Notes under the pieces: model-generated
Seen by the model: the letters and a program-made list of their open reading frames with translations, nothing else
Told to the model about the DNA's origin: nothing
Databases searched by the model: none
In this document: positions 34,584-42,552 of the stretch, piece after piece
How the letters are laid out: each line of letters starts with the position of its first letter
Numbering within the stretch: the first letter of the stretch is position 1
Assembly: GCF_029490015.1 (NCBI RefSeq)
Contig: NZ_CP120468.1
Location: 2,728,001 to 2,792,000 of the forward strand
Source of the DNA: Halobaculum limi
GTDB lineage: Archaea; Halobacteriota; Halobacteria; Halobacteriales; Haloferacaceae
Reading direction: 5' to 3'
DNA length: 64,000 bases
Position numbers and translations under genes: made by a program

Positions 34584-34802
34584 ATGGCCGCGATCAACGA
34601 GTGCCTCGGCTGCGGCGAGGAGTTCGACCACAGCGACGGGGAGTGCCCCGAGTGCGGGTGGAGCGCCGCCGACTTCGCCGGCCGCGGGCGCTACGGACTG
34701 GCGAAAGAGGGGCACGGCGAACCGGGGGACGAGGGCGACGGCGACCGCGGTGGGTCTTCGAGCGGGCCGCCGCCGGGACCCGACGGCCTGATCGGGTTCT
34801 GA
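34584..34802 (+). CDS. Small zinc-ribbon protein
   Basis: The 72-residue protein has a CLGCGEEF...CPECGW zinc ribbon in the first 27 residues and then an unstructured Gly/Pro/Asp/Glu-rich tail ending GPDGLIGF. It is one of the many small zinc-finger proteins of haloarchaea; function is unknown. A TATA-like element at the leaderless distance supports ATG 34584. It converges on the DUF59 gene, whose stop directly follows. Confidence 0.7.
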   Translation: MAAINECLGCGEEFDHSDGECPECGWSAADFAGRGRYGLAKEGHGEPGDEGDGDRGGSSSGPPPGPDGLIGF

Positions 34803-35696
34803 TCAGTCGGCGTCGGCGCGGTCCGATTCGTCGGGCACGACCGGGCCCCCCTCGCGCATCGACAGTGGGGGGCGGTCCGCTGCGTGGCGCGCGTCGTTGA
34901 GCGCGTCACACACCGTTCCTTGGCCACCCATGTTGACACCGGCGAGACGAGTTCGCTGTCTGACCAGTTCGAACTCGCCGGCGTCGATCGGTTCTCCCTC
35001 GGGCGTGCGGCACAGTTCTGGGTGGTCGTCATCGACGACTCCCGTCACGGCCGCTTTCTCGCGGTAGCGGACCAGCGGGTCTGCGTCGACGCGCACCGCG
35101 AGCGACCCATCTGGAACCCACACTGTGAGGCGGTCGTCGTCATCGTCGTCGCCGGTGGCGCCGAGAGGATCGCGGTCTGGCCACGCCACGTCGTCGTCGG
35201 TGAGCGCGACGATCTGATCGCCGGAGAGGCCGGCGTCGAGGAGCGCCCCGGTGGCGTCGTGTTGACGGGCGATCCGTGCCTTCCGGTCGAGTTCCGCCCG
35301 GACCGGCACCACGTCGCCGTCGGCGTCGGGGAACGCCTCGCCGAAGGGGAGGCCCTCGTTGATCCCGCGGTTGATCTCGCGTTCGTGCATGTGCTCGCGG
35401 AGGTCGATCTCTGCGCGGTCGACGCCCGGGAGCGACTCCACTTGGTCGCGAGCGTCGGCGGCCATCATCCAGGCGAACGCCGGGGAACACCACGCCGTCG
35501 GGAGCGTGAACGCGACGAACACCTCGCCGTCGTCGATCCTGATCTCCTCGACGTAGTCGAGTTCGACGATGGACGTGTCCAGTTCGGGGTCGGTGACGCG
35601 GTCGAGTCGCTCGCGGACCGCGTCGACGGTCGTCGACGCGGACGTCGACTCAGCCCGGGCGGACGACTCCCCTGAAGGCTGCGGGTCCGACGCCAT
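34803..35696 (-). CDS. DUF59/MIP18-domain protein of the diiron monooxygenase accessory type
   Basis: The 297-residue protein has a DUF59 domain with DPELDTSIVELDYV (residues 37-50) and a conserved Cys70 in LPTAWCSPAFAWMMAADA. It continues with a helical part that contains HEREINRGINEG, and a C-terminal segment with GMGG-like glycine turns. DUF59 proteins take part in iron-sulfur or diiron assembly. The LPTxxCxPxFAxxMxADAxD stretch matches, from memory, the protein encoded in actinobacterial propane monooxygenase operons next to an amidohydrolase, as here. Its ATG overlaps the amidohydrolase stop (TGATG), so the two are coupled. Confidence 0.8.
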   Translation of the reverse strand: MASDPQPSGESSARAESTSASTTVDAVRERLDRVTDPELDTSIVELDYVEEIRIDDGEVFVAFTLPTAWCSPAFAWMMAADARDQVESLPGVDRAEIDLREHMHEREINRGINEGLPFGEAFPDADGDVVPVRAELDRKARIARQHDATGALLDAGLSGDQIVALTDDDVAWPDRDPLGATGDDDDDDRLTVWVPDGSLAVRVDADPLVRYREKAAVTGVVDDDHPELCRTPEGEPIDAGEFELVRQRTRLAGVNMGGQGTVCDALNDARHAADRPPLSMREGGPVVPDESDRADAD

Positions 35697-36766
35697 CAGT
35701 CGTCCGCCGGCGTGGCACTCGTGCCGCCGGCGTAGTGGTCGCCGAGACCGAAGTCCTCGGTGACGCCGTCCGTTCGGAACTGCTCTTTCTTCGCCTCGAT
35801 GTCGATGTCGTACAGTTCCGCGGCGTTCTCGCCGAGGATCTTCCGTTTGGTGTCGAGCCCGAACTCGACGCCGTACTCGTCTTTCTGCTCGTCGGTGAGT
35901 TCGGCGTCCATAAACGTCTCCACGAGCCAGTCGGGGTTCCACAGCGCGTAGTCCGACCCGAACAGCAGGCGGTCCTCACCGAGCCAGAACAGGAGTTCAC
36001 CCATAATCTCGCCGAACTTCCGCGGGCGGTGGACCGCCAGCGGCGCGGCGACCGCGAGGCCGCCGTAGACGTTGGGTTCCTGCGCGGCGATCCAGCAGAA
36101 GTCGTCGAGTCGCGGCAGGCCGACGTGTTCGACGACGAAGTTCAGTTCGGGGAACGAGGTGGCCGCGTCGTCGACGTCGGCGACGTCGAAGGCGTCCCGG
36201 TTGAGCGGGCGGATGGTCGGCCCCTTGTGCGGGTGGATGTTCTCGATGCCGAGTTCCGAACACTTCTCCAAGAACTCGAACGACTCCTGTGAGTCGAGGC
36301 GCCACCCCTTCGAGTCGCCGTTCCACTCGGCGGTGTACAGTTTCACGCCCTGGATGTCGTACTCCTCCTTCTGTCGTTCGAGTTCCTCCATCCCCGCCTC
36401 GCCGTCACGCGGGTCGAACCGTCCGTTGAGGACGAACCGCTCGGGGTACCGCTGTGCGAGTTCGGCGTTGTCCTCGATGGTGTTGAAGCCGTCCGCGTAG
36501 AAGTCGCGGAGGTACGTCGGCTGGAAGATGCCCATGTCGACCGCGGCGTTGCCGAACAGGTCGTCAGCCATCCGATCGGCCCCGTACTTGCGGTACTCGT
36601 CGAGCCCCCACTGTTTGTCCTCGGGCGTGAACCCGGTGTGGTAGTCGTAGAAGCACTGGATGAACTGCTCACCACCCTCGTGTGTGATGTTCTCCTCGCT
36701 CGCGTCCCACAGGTGCAGGTGCGAGTCGATGACGAATATCTCCTCTCCCTCGTCTGTCACGTACAT
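35696..36766 (-). CDS. Amidohydrolase-family protein of the propane-monooxygenase-associated type
   Basis: The 356-residue protein is a TIM-barrel hydrolase with HLH (His16, His18) near the N terminus and the terminal metal-ligand Asp in LLFGSDYALW. Segments such as FQPTYLRDFY, GVKLYTAEWNGDSKGW and NFVVEHVGLPR are very like those I recall for the amidohydrolase of mycobacterial and rhodococcal propane (mim/prm) monooxygenase operons, a protein needed for the enzyme to become active. Its own reaction is unknown. It is the first gene of a two-gene unit with the DUF59 protein, divergent from an alcohol dehydrogenase, and its TATA element implies a leaderless mRNA. Confidence 0.85.
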   Translation of the reverse strand: MYVTDEGEEIFVIDSHLHLWDASEENITHEGGEQFIQCFYDYHTGFTPEDKQWGLDEYRKYGADRMADDLFGNAAVDMGIFQPTYLRDFYADGFNTIEDNAELAQRYPERFVLNGRFDPRDGEAGMEELERQKEEYDIQGVKLYTAEWNGDSKGWRLDSQESFEFLEKCSELGIENIHPHKGPTIRPLNRDAFDVADVDDAATSFPELNFVVEHVGLPRLDDFCWIAAQEPNVYGGLAVAAPLAVHRPRKFGEIMGELLFWLGEDRLLFGSDYALWNPDWLVETFMDAELTDEQKDEYGVEFGLDTKRKILGENAAELYDIDIEAKKEQFRTDGVTEDFGLGDHYAGGTSATPADD

Positions 36767-36768
36767 CT

Positions 36769-36783
36769 GTGATGTGTTACCAC
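36769..36783. promoter_or_regulatory. Candidate operator half-palindrome in the amidohydrolase promoter
   Basis: GTGAT-N5-ACCAC (imperfect 5-bp inverted repeat) lies between TATA and ATG of the amidohydrolase gene. The arm GTGGTAACA on the minus strand resembles GTGGTAGCA in the facing promoter, so one regulator may bind both. Confidence 0.4.
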
Positions 36784-36792
36784 GGCTGACAG

Positions 36793-36800
36793 ATAATAAA
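36793..36800 (-). promoter_or_regulatory. TATA box of the amidohydrolase-DUF59 unit
   Basis: TTTATTAT on the minus strand, about 27 bases upstream of ATG 36766. The surrounding divergent region is much richer in AT than the genome average. Confidence 0.7.
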
Positions 36801-36853
36801 CACCATAGTCGATTATGTGATACTTTGTATGTTCTTGTAACGATAGGAATTTT

Positions 36854-36859
36854 TATAAG
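36854..36859 (+). promoter_or_regulatory. TATA box of the alcohol dehydrogenase gene
   Basis: TATAAG within TTTTTATAAG, about 27 bases before ATG 36883. Confidence 0.75.
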
Positions 36860-36864
36860 TTCGG

Positions 36865-36883
36865 TGTGGTAGCAGTAACCACA
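36865..36883. promoter_or_regulatory. Palindromic operator between TATA and ATG of the alcohol dehydrogenase
   Basis: TGTGGT-N7-ACCACA is a perfect 6-bp inverted repeat that fills the space from just after the TATA box to the first base of the start codon. A repressor bound here would block initiation. Confidence 0.55.
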
Positions 36884-37923
36884 TGCGAGCAGCCAGACTC
36901 CACTCGTACACCGACGATATGGCGAACGCGCTCACCATCGACGACGTCGACCGGCCGACCGTCGAGGCGTCCGACGACGTCATCGTCGAGGTCGAGGGCG
37001 CGGGATGGTGCCAGACGGACAACCACATTATCGAGGGAATGTGGACCGACTACGTCCCGCAGGAACTCCCGCTCACACTCGGTCACGAGAACGCCGGCAC
37101 CGTCGTCGAAGTCGGATCGGAGGTACAGACCGTCGGTGTGGGCGATAGCGTCATCTGCCATCCCGTGATGACGTGTGGCACCTGCCGGCCGTGTCGACAG
37201 GGCGAGGACATGTACTGCGAGAACGTCCGCTTCCCGGGCCTCACGCACGACGGCGGCTTCGCGGAGTTCCTCCACACGAACGAGCGAGCGGTCATCCCCC
37301 TCCCTAGCGATGTGGACACGACCGACATCGCGCCCCACGCCGACGCCGGCATCACCGCCTACCACGCGACCAAGAAGGCCGTCCGGGAACTGAACCCCGG
37401 CGACACCGCGGTGGTCATCGGCGTCGGCGGTCTCGGCCACATCGGCCTCCAGTGTCTCGACGCGATGAGCGCCGCCGACATCGTCGCCCTCGACCTGAAG
37501 GAGTCGGCCCGCCACCTCGCGATGGATCTGGGCGCCCACCACACCGTCGACCCCGGAACCGAGGACGTCGCGAGCGTCATCGCGGACCTCACCGACGACG
37601 TGGGCGCACAGCAAGTCCTTGACTTCGTCGGCGCCGACCAGACGACAGCGCTCGCGCCCGACATCGTCGCCGCTGGTGGCGACCACCACGTCATCGGCTA
37701 CGGCGGGCACGTCCACCAACCGTCGCAGTCGCTCGTCGACGGCGAGTTCAGTTACAAGGGTACGCTCGTCGGGCGCTACACAGAACTGCAGGAACTCGTC
37801 GCTCTCGTCGACCGCGGCGAGGTCGAACTACGGACGAGTCGGTACGACCTCGCAGACATCAACACGGTCGCCGAGCGCCTCGAACACGGTGAAATCGAGG
37901 GGCGTGCGGTCATCACGCCGTAG
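36883..37923 (+). CDS. adh: Zinc-dependent alcohol dehydrogenase
   Basis: The 346-residue medium-chain dehydrogenase has Cys43 in AGWCQTDNH and GHENAG for the catalytic zinc, the four-Cys structural zinc lobe CGTCRPCRQGEDMYC, and VIGVGGLGHIGLQ for NAD binding. It oxidises alcohols to aldehydes or ketones; in bacterial monooxygenase operons an enzyme of this kind handles the alcohol made from the alkane. Its gene is divergent from the amidohydrolase and shares a promoter region with similar operator-like sites. Substrate is unknown. Leaderless start at ATG 36883. Confidence 0.88.
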   Translation: MRAARLHSYTDDMANALTIDDVDRPTVEASDDVIVEVEGAGWCQTDNHIIEGMWTDYVPQELPLTLGHENAGTVVEVGSEVQTVGVGDSVICHPVMTCGTCRPCRQGEDMYCENVRFPGLTHDGGFAEFLHTNERAVIPLPSDVDTTDIAPHADAGITAYHATKKAVRELNPGDTAVVIGVGGLGHIGLQCLDAMSAADIVALDLKESARHLAMDLGAHHTVDPGTEDVASVIADLTDDVGAQQVLDFVGADQTTALAPDIVAAGGDHHVIGYGGHVHQPSQSLVDGEFSYKGTLVGRYTELQELVALVDRGEVELRTSRYDLADINTVAERLEHGEIEGRAVITP

Positions 37924-38002
37924 TCTTTCGCCACTCTCAGCGCCGTCGCGGTCCCCTTGCCGCCGCCGCAATCACTTCGGTACTCGCGTGTGAGCCACGT
38001 CT

Positions 38003-39127
38003 ATGAGCGACGCCGACGCCGAGACGAGCGAGACAGCCGTGGACCCGATGGGCGACGTGCGGCGCGTCCTCGGACCGGACGGCGCAGTCGTCGGTGACGT
38101 GCCCGACCTGTCCGACGAGCGCCTACTCACCATCTACCGCGATATGGTGACCGCACGCCGTTTCGACGAGCGAGCGGTCAGCCTCCAGCGACAGGGGCGC
38201 ATCGGCACGTACTCCGCCATCGAGGGACAGGAGGCCAGTTCCGTCGCCGCAACCCACGCCCTGCGCGATGACGACCCCGTCTTCTACCAGTACCGCGAAC
38301 ACGGCGCGGTCATCGCCCGCGGCTTCCCTGCGGAGTACCTCGCCTACTGGATGGGCCACGAGTCGGGCACGGCGGGCCTCGCCGACATCGACGTGTTCCC
38401 ACTGAACATCGGCATCGCTGCGCACCTCCCGCACGCCGTCGGCGCGGCGATGGCGTTCGACTACCGCGACGAAGACCGGATCACGTGCGCCCACTTCGGG
38501 GACGGGGCCACCTCGGAGGGCGACTTCCACGAGGCGCTCAACTTCGCCGGGGTGTTCGACACGCCGAGCGTGTTCGTCTGTCACAACAACCAGTGGGCCA
38601 TCTCCATCCCGCGCGAGGATCAGACCGCGAGTCCGACGCTCGCGCAGAAGGCCGAGGCGTACGGCTTCGAGGGCGTCCGCGTCGACGGAATGGACCCGCT
38701 GGCGGTGTACGCTGCAGTCGAGGAGGCCGCCCAGCAGGCCCGCAACGGCACCGACGACAGCCTCCGCCCCACACTCATCGAGACGGTCGAGTACCGCTTC
38801 GGCGCGCACACGACCGCCGACGACCCGAGCGCCTACCGCGACGACGCTGACGGCGACCCGTGGCGGGCGTGGGACCCGCTTCCGCGAATGGAGGCGTTCC
38901 TCCGGAAACAGGGACTCGCGGACGACGACCGCATCGAGGCAATTCGCGAGGAGGCGAACGACCGCGTCGCCGCCGTCATCGACGAGGCGGAACGCTTCGA
39001 GGGTGACCCCGCCGATATGTTCGCGGACGTGTACGCCGAGACGCCCGCGGAACTGGAGCGCCAACGGGAGTCGTTGCTCGCGGCAGTCGAGCGACACGGG
39101 AAGGACGCGTTCTTGCGCGAGGAGTAG
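38003..39127 (+). CDS. Thiamine-dependent 2-oxoacid dehydrogenase E1 alpha subunit
   Basis: The 374-residue protein has YREHGAVIARG, the TPP motif GDGATSEGDFHEALNFAGVF...NNQW and the helix GAHTTADDPSAYR of E1-alpha subunits (pyruvate, branched-chain or acetoin dehydrogenase type). Unlike usual operons, no E1-beta, E2 or E3 gene follows: the next gene is on the other strand. A dihydrolipoamide-dehydrogenase-like gene lies at 32256 but is not linked. The enzyme may work with partners elsewhere in the genome. The start is an ATG with about 80 bases of upstream spacer. Confidence 0.85.
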   Translation: MSDADAETSETAVDPMGDVRRVLGPDGAVVGDVPDLSDERLLTIYRDMVTARRFDERAVSLQRQGRIGTYSAIEGQEASSVAATHALRDDDPVFYQYREHGAVIARGFPAEYLAYWMGHESGTAGLADIDVFPLNIGIAAHLPHAVGAAMAFDYRDEDRITCAHFGDGATSEGDFHEALNFAGVFDTPSVFVCHNNQWAISIPREDQTASPTLAQKAEAYGFEGVRVDGMDPLAVYAAVEEAAQQARNGTDDSLRPTLIETVEYRFGAHTTADDPSAYRDDADGDPWRAWDPLPRMEAFLRKQGLADDDRIEAIREEANDRVAAVIDEAERFEGDPADMFADVYAETPAELERQRESLLAAVERHGKDAFLREE

Positions 39128-39166
39128 CGGCGCTTGCGAGTGGAGGACCGCTGACTGCTCGCCCGC

Positions 39167-40450
39167 CTACCGCTCTGCCAACAGCGTCTCGGCGGCGACG
39201 CGCCCGCTCTCCATCGCGCCCTGAATTGACGACCACTCAGTGTAGTCGCCCGCGAGGTACACCGCTCCAGCGGGGTCGGCCGCGTCGGGGAGCGTCTCGT
39301 GGACGCCCGGCGGTTGCGCGAACTGCGCGAACTCGATTCGGTCGGTGTGGATCGGTTCGAGGCCGCCGAAACTGCGTTCGGGATACCACGATTCGAGCGC
39401 CGCCTGCGCGTCGCTCGCGAGGTCGTCAGCGTCGCGGAATCGGGCGTCGTCGCCGAGGAACGTCGCACACAGCAACTGGTGGCCGTCGGGGGCGTACTCC
39501 GGCGCGACGTCGGTCAGCGGGACGACCACGTTCGGCGATTGGTCGTCGGCGTTGAGCAGGATCTTCTTGCCCGTCTCGACGGGCGTCGCGTCCGGCAGGC
39601 GGTAGTACTGGGTCGTCGAGGGAACCCCGTCGGTCGGGATCGCGTCGACCCCCGTGAGGTCGCGGGCTGCCTTCGGGTCGGTGGCGACGATGGCGGCGTC
39701 GGCCTCGACCGCCCGGTCGGTCGTCTCGACGGTGACGCCGTCGCCCGCAGGGTCGACGCCCTCGACGCCCTCGCCCGTGACGACGGTCGCGCCCGCGGCC
39801 TCGGCGCTGGCGCGAAGTTGCTCGGATATCGCGCCCATCCCGCCTGCAGGCACACCGATCTGGCCGTTCGAGAGCGCGCGGAAGGTGTACGCGAAGACGT
39901 GTTTCGACGTGGACAGCGAGCGGTCGAGCGTGATGCCGCCGTAGAAGGGGGCGACGAAGTTCTCGATGTACTTCCCAGAGAAGCCCCAGTCGCGGAGGTA
40001 CTCGCGGATGCTGGTGTCGCTGCCGGAGAAGAACCACGACTCCGACCGCTGGGACAGGTCCTGGCGAAGCGCCAACGTGCGGAGTTTGTCCGTCGTCGTC
40101 ACCCGACGGTTGAACACGGATTCCACGAGCGCACGCGGGTCACGAAGCGGGTCCGAGAGAACGCTCCGCGTCCCCTCGTCGCCCGAGCAGATGACCGCGC
40201 CGGGGCGAAAGCGCCGCAGGTCGAGTTCACCCACGTCGAGTTCCCGCTTGACGGCGGGGTAACCCGTGAACAACACCTGAAATCCCCGGTCGAGGGTGAA
40301 TCCGTCGCGCTCGCGCGAGCGGACGCGACCACCGACCTCGGGTCGACGCTCGTAGACGGTGACGTCCGCGCCCGCGTCTGCGAGGTGGCGGGCGGCGACG
40401 AGACCCGCCAGTCCCGCGCCCGCGACGACGACGTTCGGCGTATCCGACAT
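39167..40450 (-). CDS. FAD-dependent amine oxidase/phytoene-desaturase-like oxidoreductase
   Basis: The 427-residue protein starts with the dinucleotide fold VVVAGAGLAGLVAARHLADAG and the RPEVGGRVRS motif, and ends with the second FAD contact VYLAGDYTEWSSIQGAMESGRVAAE. This is the amine oxidase/desaturase superfamily. It may be a desaturase or an oxidase; substrate is unknown. The start ATG 40450 is the family position; the frame upstream, up to 41782, is antisense to the threonine-synthase-like gene and is a shadow. Length is slightly short for phytoene desaturases (about 490). Confidence 0.82.
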   Translation of the reverse strand: MSDTPNVVVAGAGLAGLVAARHLADAGADVTVYERRPEVGGRVRSRERDGFTLDRGFQVLFTGYPAVKRELDVGELDLRRFRPGAVICSGDEGTRSVLSDPLRDPRALVESVFNRRVTTTDKLRTLALRQDLSQRSESWFFSGSDTSIREYLRDWGFSGKYIENFVAPFYGGITLDRSLSTSKHVFAYTFRALSNGQIGVPAGGMGAISEQLRASAEAAGATVVTGEGVEGVDPAGDGVTVETTDRAVEADAAIVATDPKAARDLTGVDAIPTDGVPSTTQYYRLPDATPVETGKKILLNADDQSPNVVVPLTDVAPEYAPDGHQLLCATFLGDDARFRDADDLASDAQAALESWYPERSFGGLEPIHTDRIEFAQFAQPPGVHETLPDAADPAGAVYLAGDYTEWSSIQGAMESGRVAAETLLAER

Positions 40451-40555
40451 ACCCGCGCTTGGGACGGGTGACACAAAGGCGTACCCGGTCGCGTCTTGCG
40501 ACCCCATCGACCGGAACCAGCACATCCTTGCGCCGCCGGTTCCAACGGGAGACGA

Positions 40556-41743
40556 ATGCAGACGACGGACGCGTTCGACGGACTGGCGTGTACCGACTGC
40601 GGAGAGTCGTTCGGCGTCGACGAACACGGACGCTGCCCCGACTGCGGCGGGACGCTCTCGCCGCAGTACGATCTGGACGCGGTCGACGCCGAGGCGTTCG
40701 GCGGCGACGATGCCCCCGGACAGTACCGCTTCGGCGCGCTCTTGCCGTTCCCTGCGTCGACGGCGCTCACGGCCGGCGAGGGAGACACACCGCTCGTGCG
40801 AACCGACCGCCTCGCCGAGGAACTGGGCGTCGCCGCGGCGTACGTGAAAGACGAGGGGCGCAACCCGACAGGCACGTTCGTCGACCGCGGGATGAGCCTC
40901 GCCGTCACCGCCGCGGCCGACCGGGAGATGGAACCGCTGGCGTTGGCGGCCGCCGGCAACGCCGGGCAGTCGGCCGCCGCCTACGCCGGGCGGGCAGACC
41001 TGCGGTCGTACTCGTTTGTCCCCTCGCGGACAGCGTTCTCGAACAAGGCGATGGTAAACGTCCACGGCGGCGAGATGCGCGTCGTCGGCGGACGCTACGG
41101 CGACGCCGCCGCCGCGGTCGACGAGCAACTGGCTACCGACTACCACTCGTTGCAGGAGTTTACGACGCCGTACCGTCACGACGGCGCGAAGACGCTCGCG
41201 TACGAACTGCTCGACGCGACCGACGCAGCGGAGTCGACACTTCCCGACGCCGTCGTCGTTCCCGCGAGCACGGGCGAACTCGTCGTCGGCGTCGTCGAAG
41301 GTCTGCAAGACCTCGCCGAGTTGGGCCTCGCTGACGAGGTGCCCGACGTGTACGCCGTGCAGGCCGCCGGCTGTGCGCCCATCGCGACCGCTCACGAGTC
41401 GGGTGCGGACTCGGTCGAGGCGTGGGTCGGCCCCGACACCATCGTCGGCGAGGTGGAGATCGAGGACCCGGCGGGCGGCGACCTCGCGGTGTCGGCGCTG
41501 CGGGCGGTCGACGGCGACAGCCTCACCGTCGAGGACGACGACGCCCTCGAGAGCGCAGTGACGGTCGCACAGACGGAAGTCATCGAAGTCGGTGGCGCGG
41601 GCGGTGTTGCGCTCGCGGGCGCGTGGCGACTCGCGGAGGCCGACGCCTTCGGCGAGGACGACGAGGTCGTCGTCGTCAACCCCGACTCCGGGGTGAAGAC
41701 ACCTGACGTCCTCCGGAGCCACCTGATGGGCAAAGGGATCTGA
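40556..41743 (+). CDS. Threonine synthase paralogue without the PLP lysine
   Basis: The 395-residue protein aligns by eye with archaeal threonine synthases: a zinc ribbon (C12, C15, C27, C30), KDEGRNPTGTFVDRGM (98-113), VVPASTGELVVGVVEG, VQAAGCAPI, and SGVKTPDV near the end. In active enzymes the central motif is FKDRG, where Lys binds PLP. Here the residue is Val109 (codon GTC). The phosphate-binding GNTS region is also changed (GNAGQS). It may be an inactive regulator, or use PLP differently. The ATG 40556 follows a short spacer after a divergent gene. Confidence 0.8.
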   Translation: MQTTDAFDGLACTDCGESFGVDEHGRCPDCGGTLSPQYDLDAVDAEAFGGDDAPGQYRFGALLPFPASTALTAGEGDTPLVRTDRLAEELGVAAAYVKDEGRNPTGTFVDRGMSLAVTAAADREMEPLALAAAGNAGQSAAAYAGRADLRSYSFVPSRTAFSNKAMVNVHGGEMRVVGGRYGDAAAAVDEQLATDYHSLQEFTTPYRHDGAKTLAYELLDATDAAESTLPDAVVVPASTGELVVGVVEGLQDLAELGLADEVPDVYAVQAAGCAPIATAHESGADSVEAWVGPDTIVGEVEIEDPAGGDLAVSALRAVDGDSLTVEDDDALESAVTVAQTEVIEVGGAGGVALAGAWRLAEADAFGEDDEVVVVNPDSGVKTPDVLRSHLMGKGI

Positions 41744-41796
41744 GTCGGAGACTCGCCCGCCGGGTCCGGATTCCGACTGCAATTTGAGCCGGTGAC

Positions 41797-41801
41797 TATA
41801 T
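41797..41801 (+). promoter_or_regulatory. TATA box of the DtxR-GDT1 unit
   Basis: TATAT, about 34 bases before ATG 41833, implying a short leader. Confidence 0.5.
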
Positions 41802-41804
41802 CCG

Positions 41805-41818
41805 TTAGACGAGTCTAA
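41805..41818. promoter_or_regulatory. Palindromic DtxR-type operator
   Basis: TTAGAC-GA-GTCTAA is a perfect inverted repeat placed directly after the TATA box, at the likely transcription start. This is where an autoregulating metal-dependent repressor should bind. Confidence 0.65.
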
Positions 41819-41832
41819 TTCGTCCCGATCAG

Positions 41833-42552
41833 ATGTTGAGCGACGTGATGGAGGACTACCTGAAGGCCATCTACGTGCTCCAGTCGGAGGACGGGCCGCC
41901 GGTGTCGACGTCGGCCATCGCCGAGCGAGTGGGGAAGACCCCGCCGACCGTGACGAGTATGCTCGACACGCTAGAGGAGCGTGGCCTCGTCGAACGCGAG
42001 AAGTACAAGGGCGCGGAGTTGACCGAAGAGGGTCGTACCGTGGCGCTCGAAGTCCTCCGACATCACCGACTGCTGGAGGCGTATCTCGCAGAGCACCTCG
42101 ACTACTCGTGGAGCGAGGTCCACGAGGAGGCAGACGCCCTCGAACACCACATCAGCGAGGAGTTCGAGCGCCGCGTCGCGGCGGTGCTGGGCGACCCGAG
42201 CGTCGACCCGCACGGTGACCCGATCCCAAGTGCGGACCTGCAGCCACCGGCAGACGACGGGGCGCTGCCGCTCACAGAGTTCGAAGTGGGCGACCGCGTC
42301 GTCATCGCGCGGGTCAGCGACCGGGACGACGAGGAACTCGAGTACCTCGACCGCGCAGGTATCGTCCCCGGCCGAACCGTCACGGTGCGTGACGTCGCAC
42401 CGTTCGGGATGGTGACGGTGGCGGTCGAACCGGACGGCGAGGGCGACGTGGCCGAACAGAGCCTCCCCGACTCCATCGCGGCGTCCGTGCGCGTCAGACC
42501 AGCGACGGGTGAGCGCAACACGACCACGAACGAGGGTGTCGGCGGGGCGTGA
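41833..42552 (+). CDS. DtxR-family metal-dependent transcriptional regulator
   Basis: The 239-residue protein has a winged helix (residues 1-60) with TSAIAERVGKTPPTVTSMLDTL, a helical dimerisation domain with HHRLLEAYLAEHLDYSW and HEEADALEHHISEEFERR, which carry His/Glu metal ligands, and a C-terminal FeoA/SH3-like domain (about 145-225). Such regulators (SirR, MntR, IdeR type) bind iron or manganese and repress. Its operator-like palindrome lies in its own promoter, and it overlaps the downstream GDT1 transporter gene by four bases, so a manganese-responsive role is favoured. Confidence 0.88.
   Translation: MLSDVMEDYLKAIYVLQSEDGPPVSTSAIAERVGKTPPTVTSMLDTLEERGLVEREKYKGAELTEEGRTVALEVLRHHRLLEAYLAEHLDYSWSEVHEEADALEHHISEEFERRVAAVLGDPSVDPHGDPIPSADLQPPADDGALPLTEFEVGDRVVIARVSDRDDEELEYLDRAGIVPGRTVTVRDVAPFGMVTVAVEPDGEGDVAEQSLPDSIAASVRVRPATGERNTTTNEGVGGA

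Noticed and set aside
32256-34715. An 819-codon open frame on the minus strand that includes the flavoprotein
   Set aside because: Only the part from ATG 33686 has flavoprotein sequence. The upstream part is antisense to the metallophosphoesterase gene, which has all its motifs.
39167-41782. An 871-codon minus-strand open frame through the threonine-synthase-like gene
   Set aside because: The first half is antisense to a gene with clear PLP-family motifs. The true gene starts at ATG 40450.
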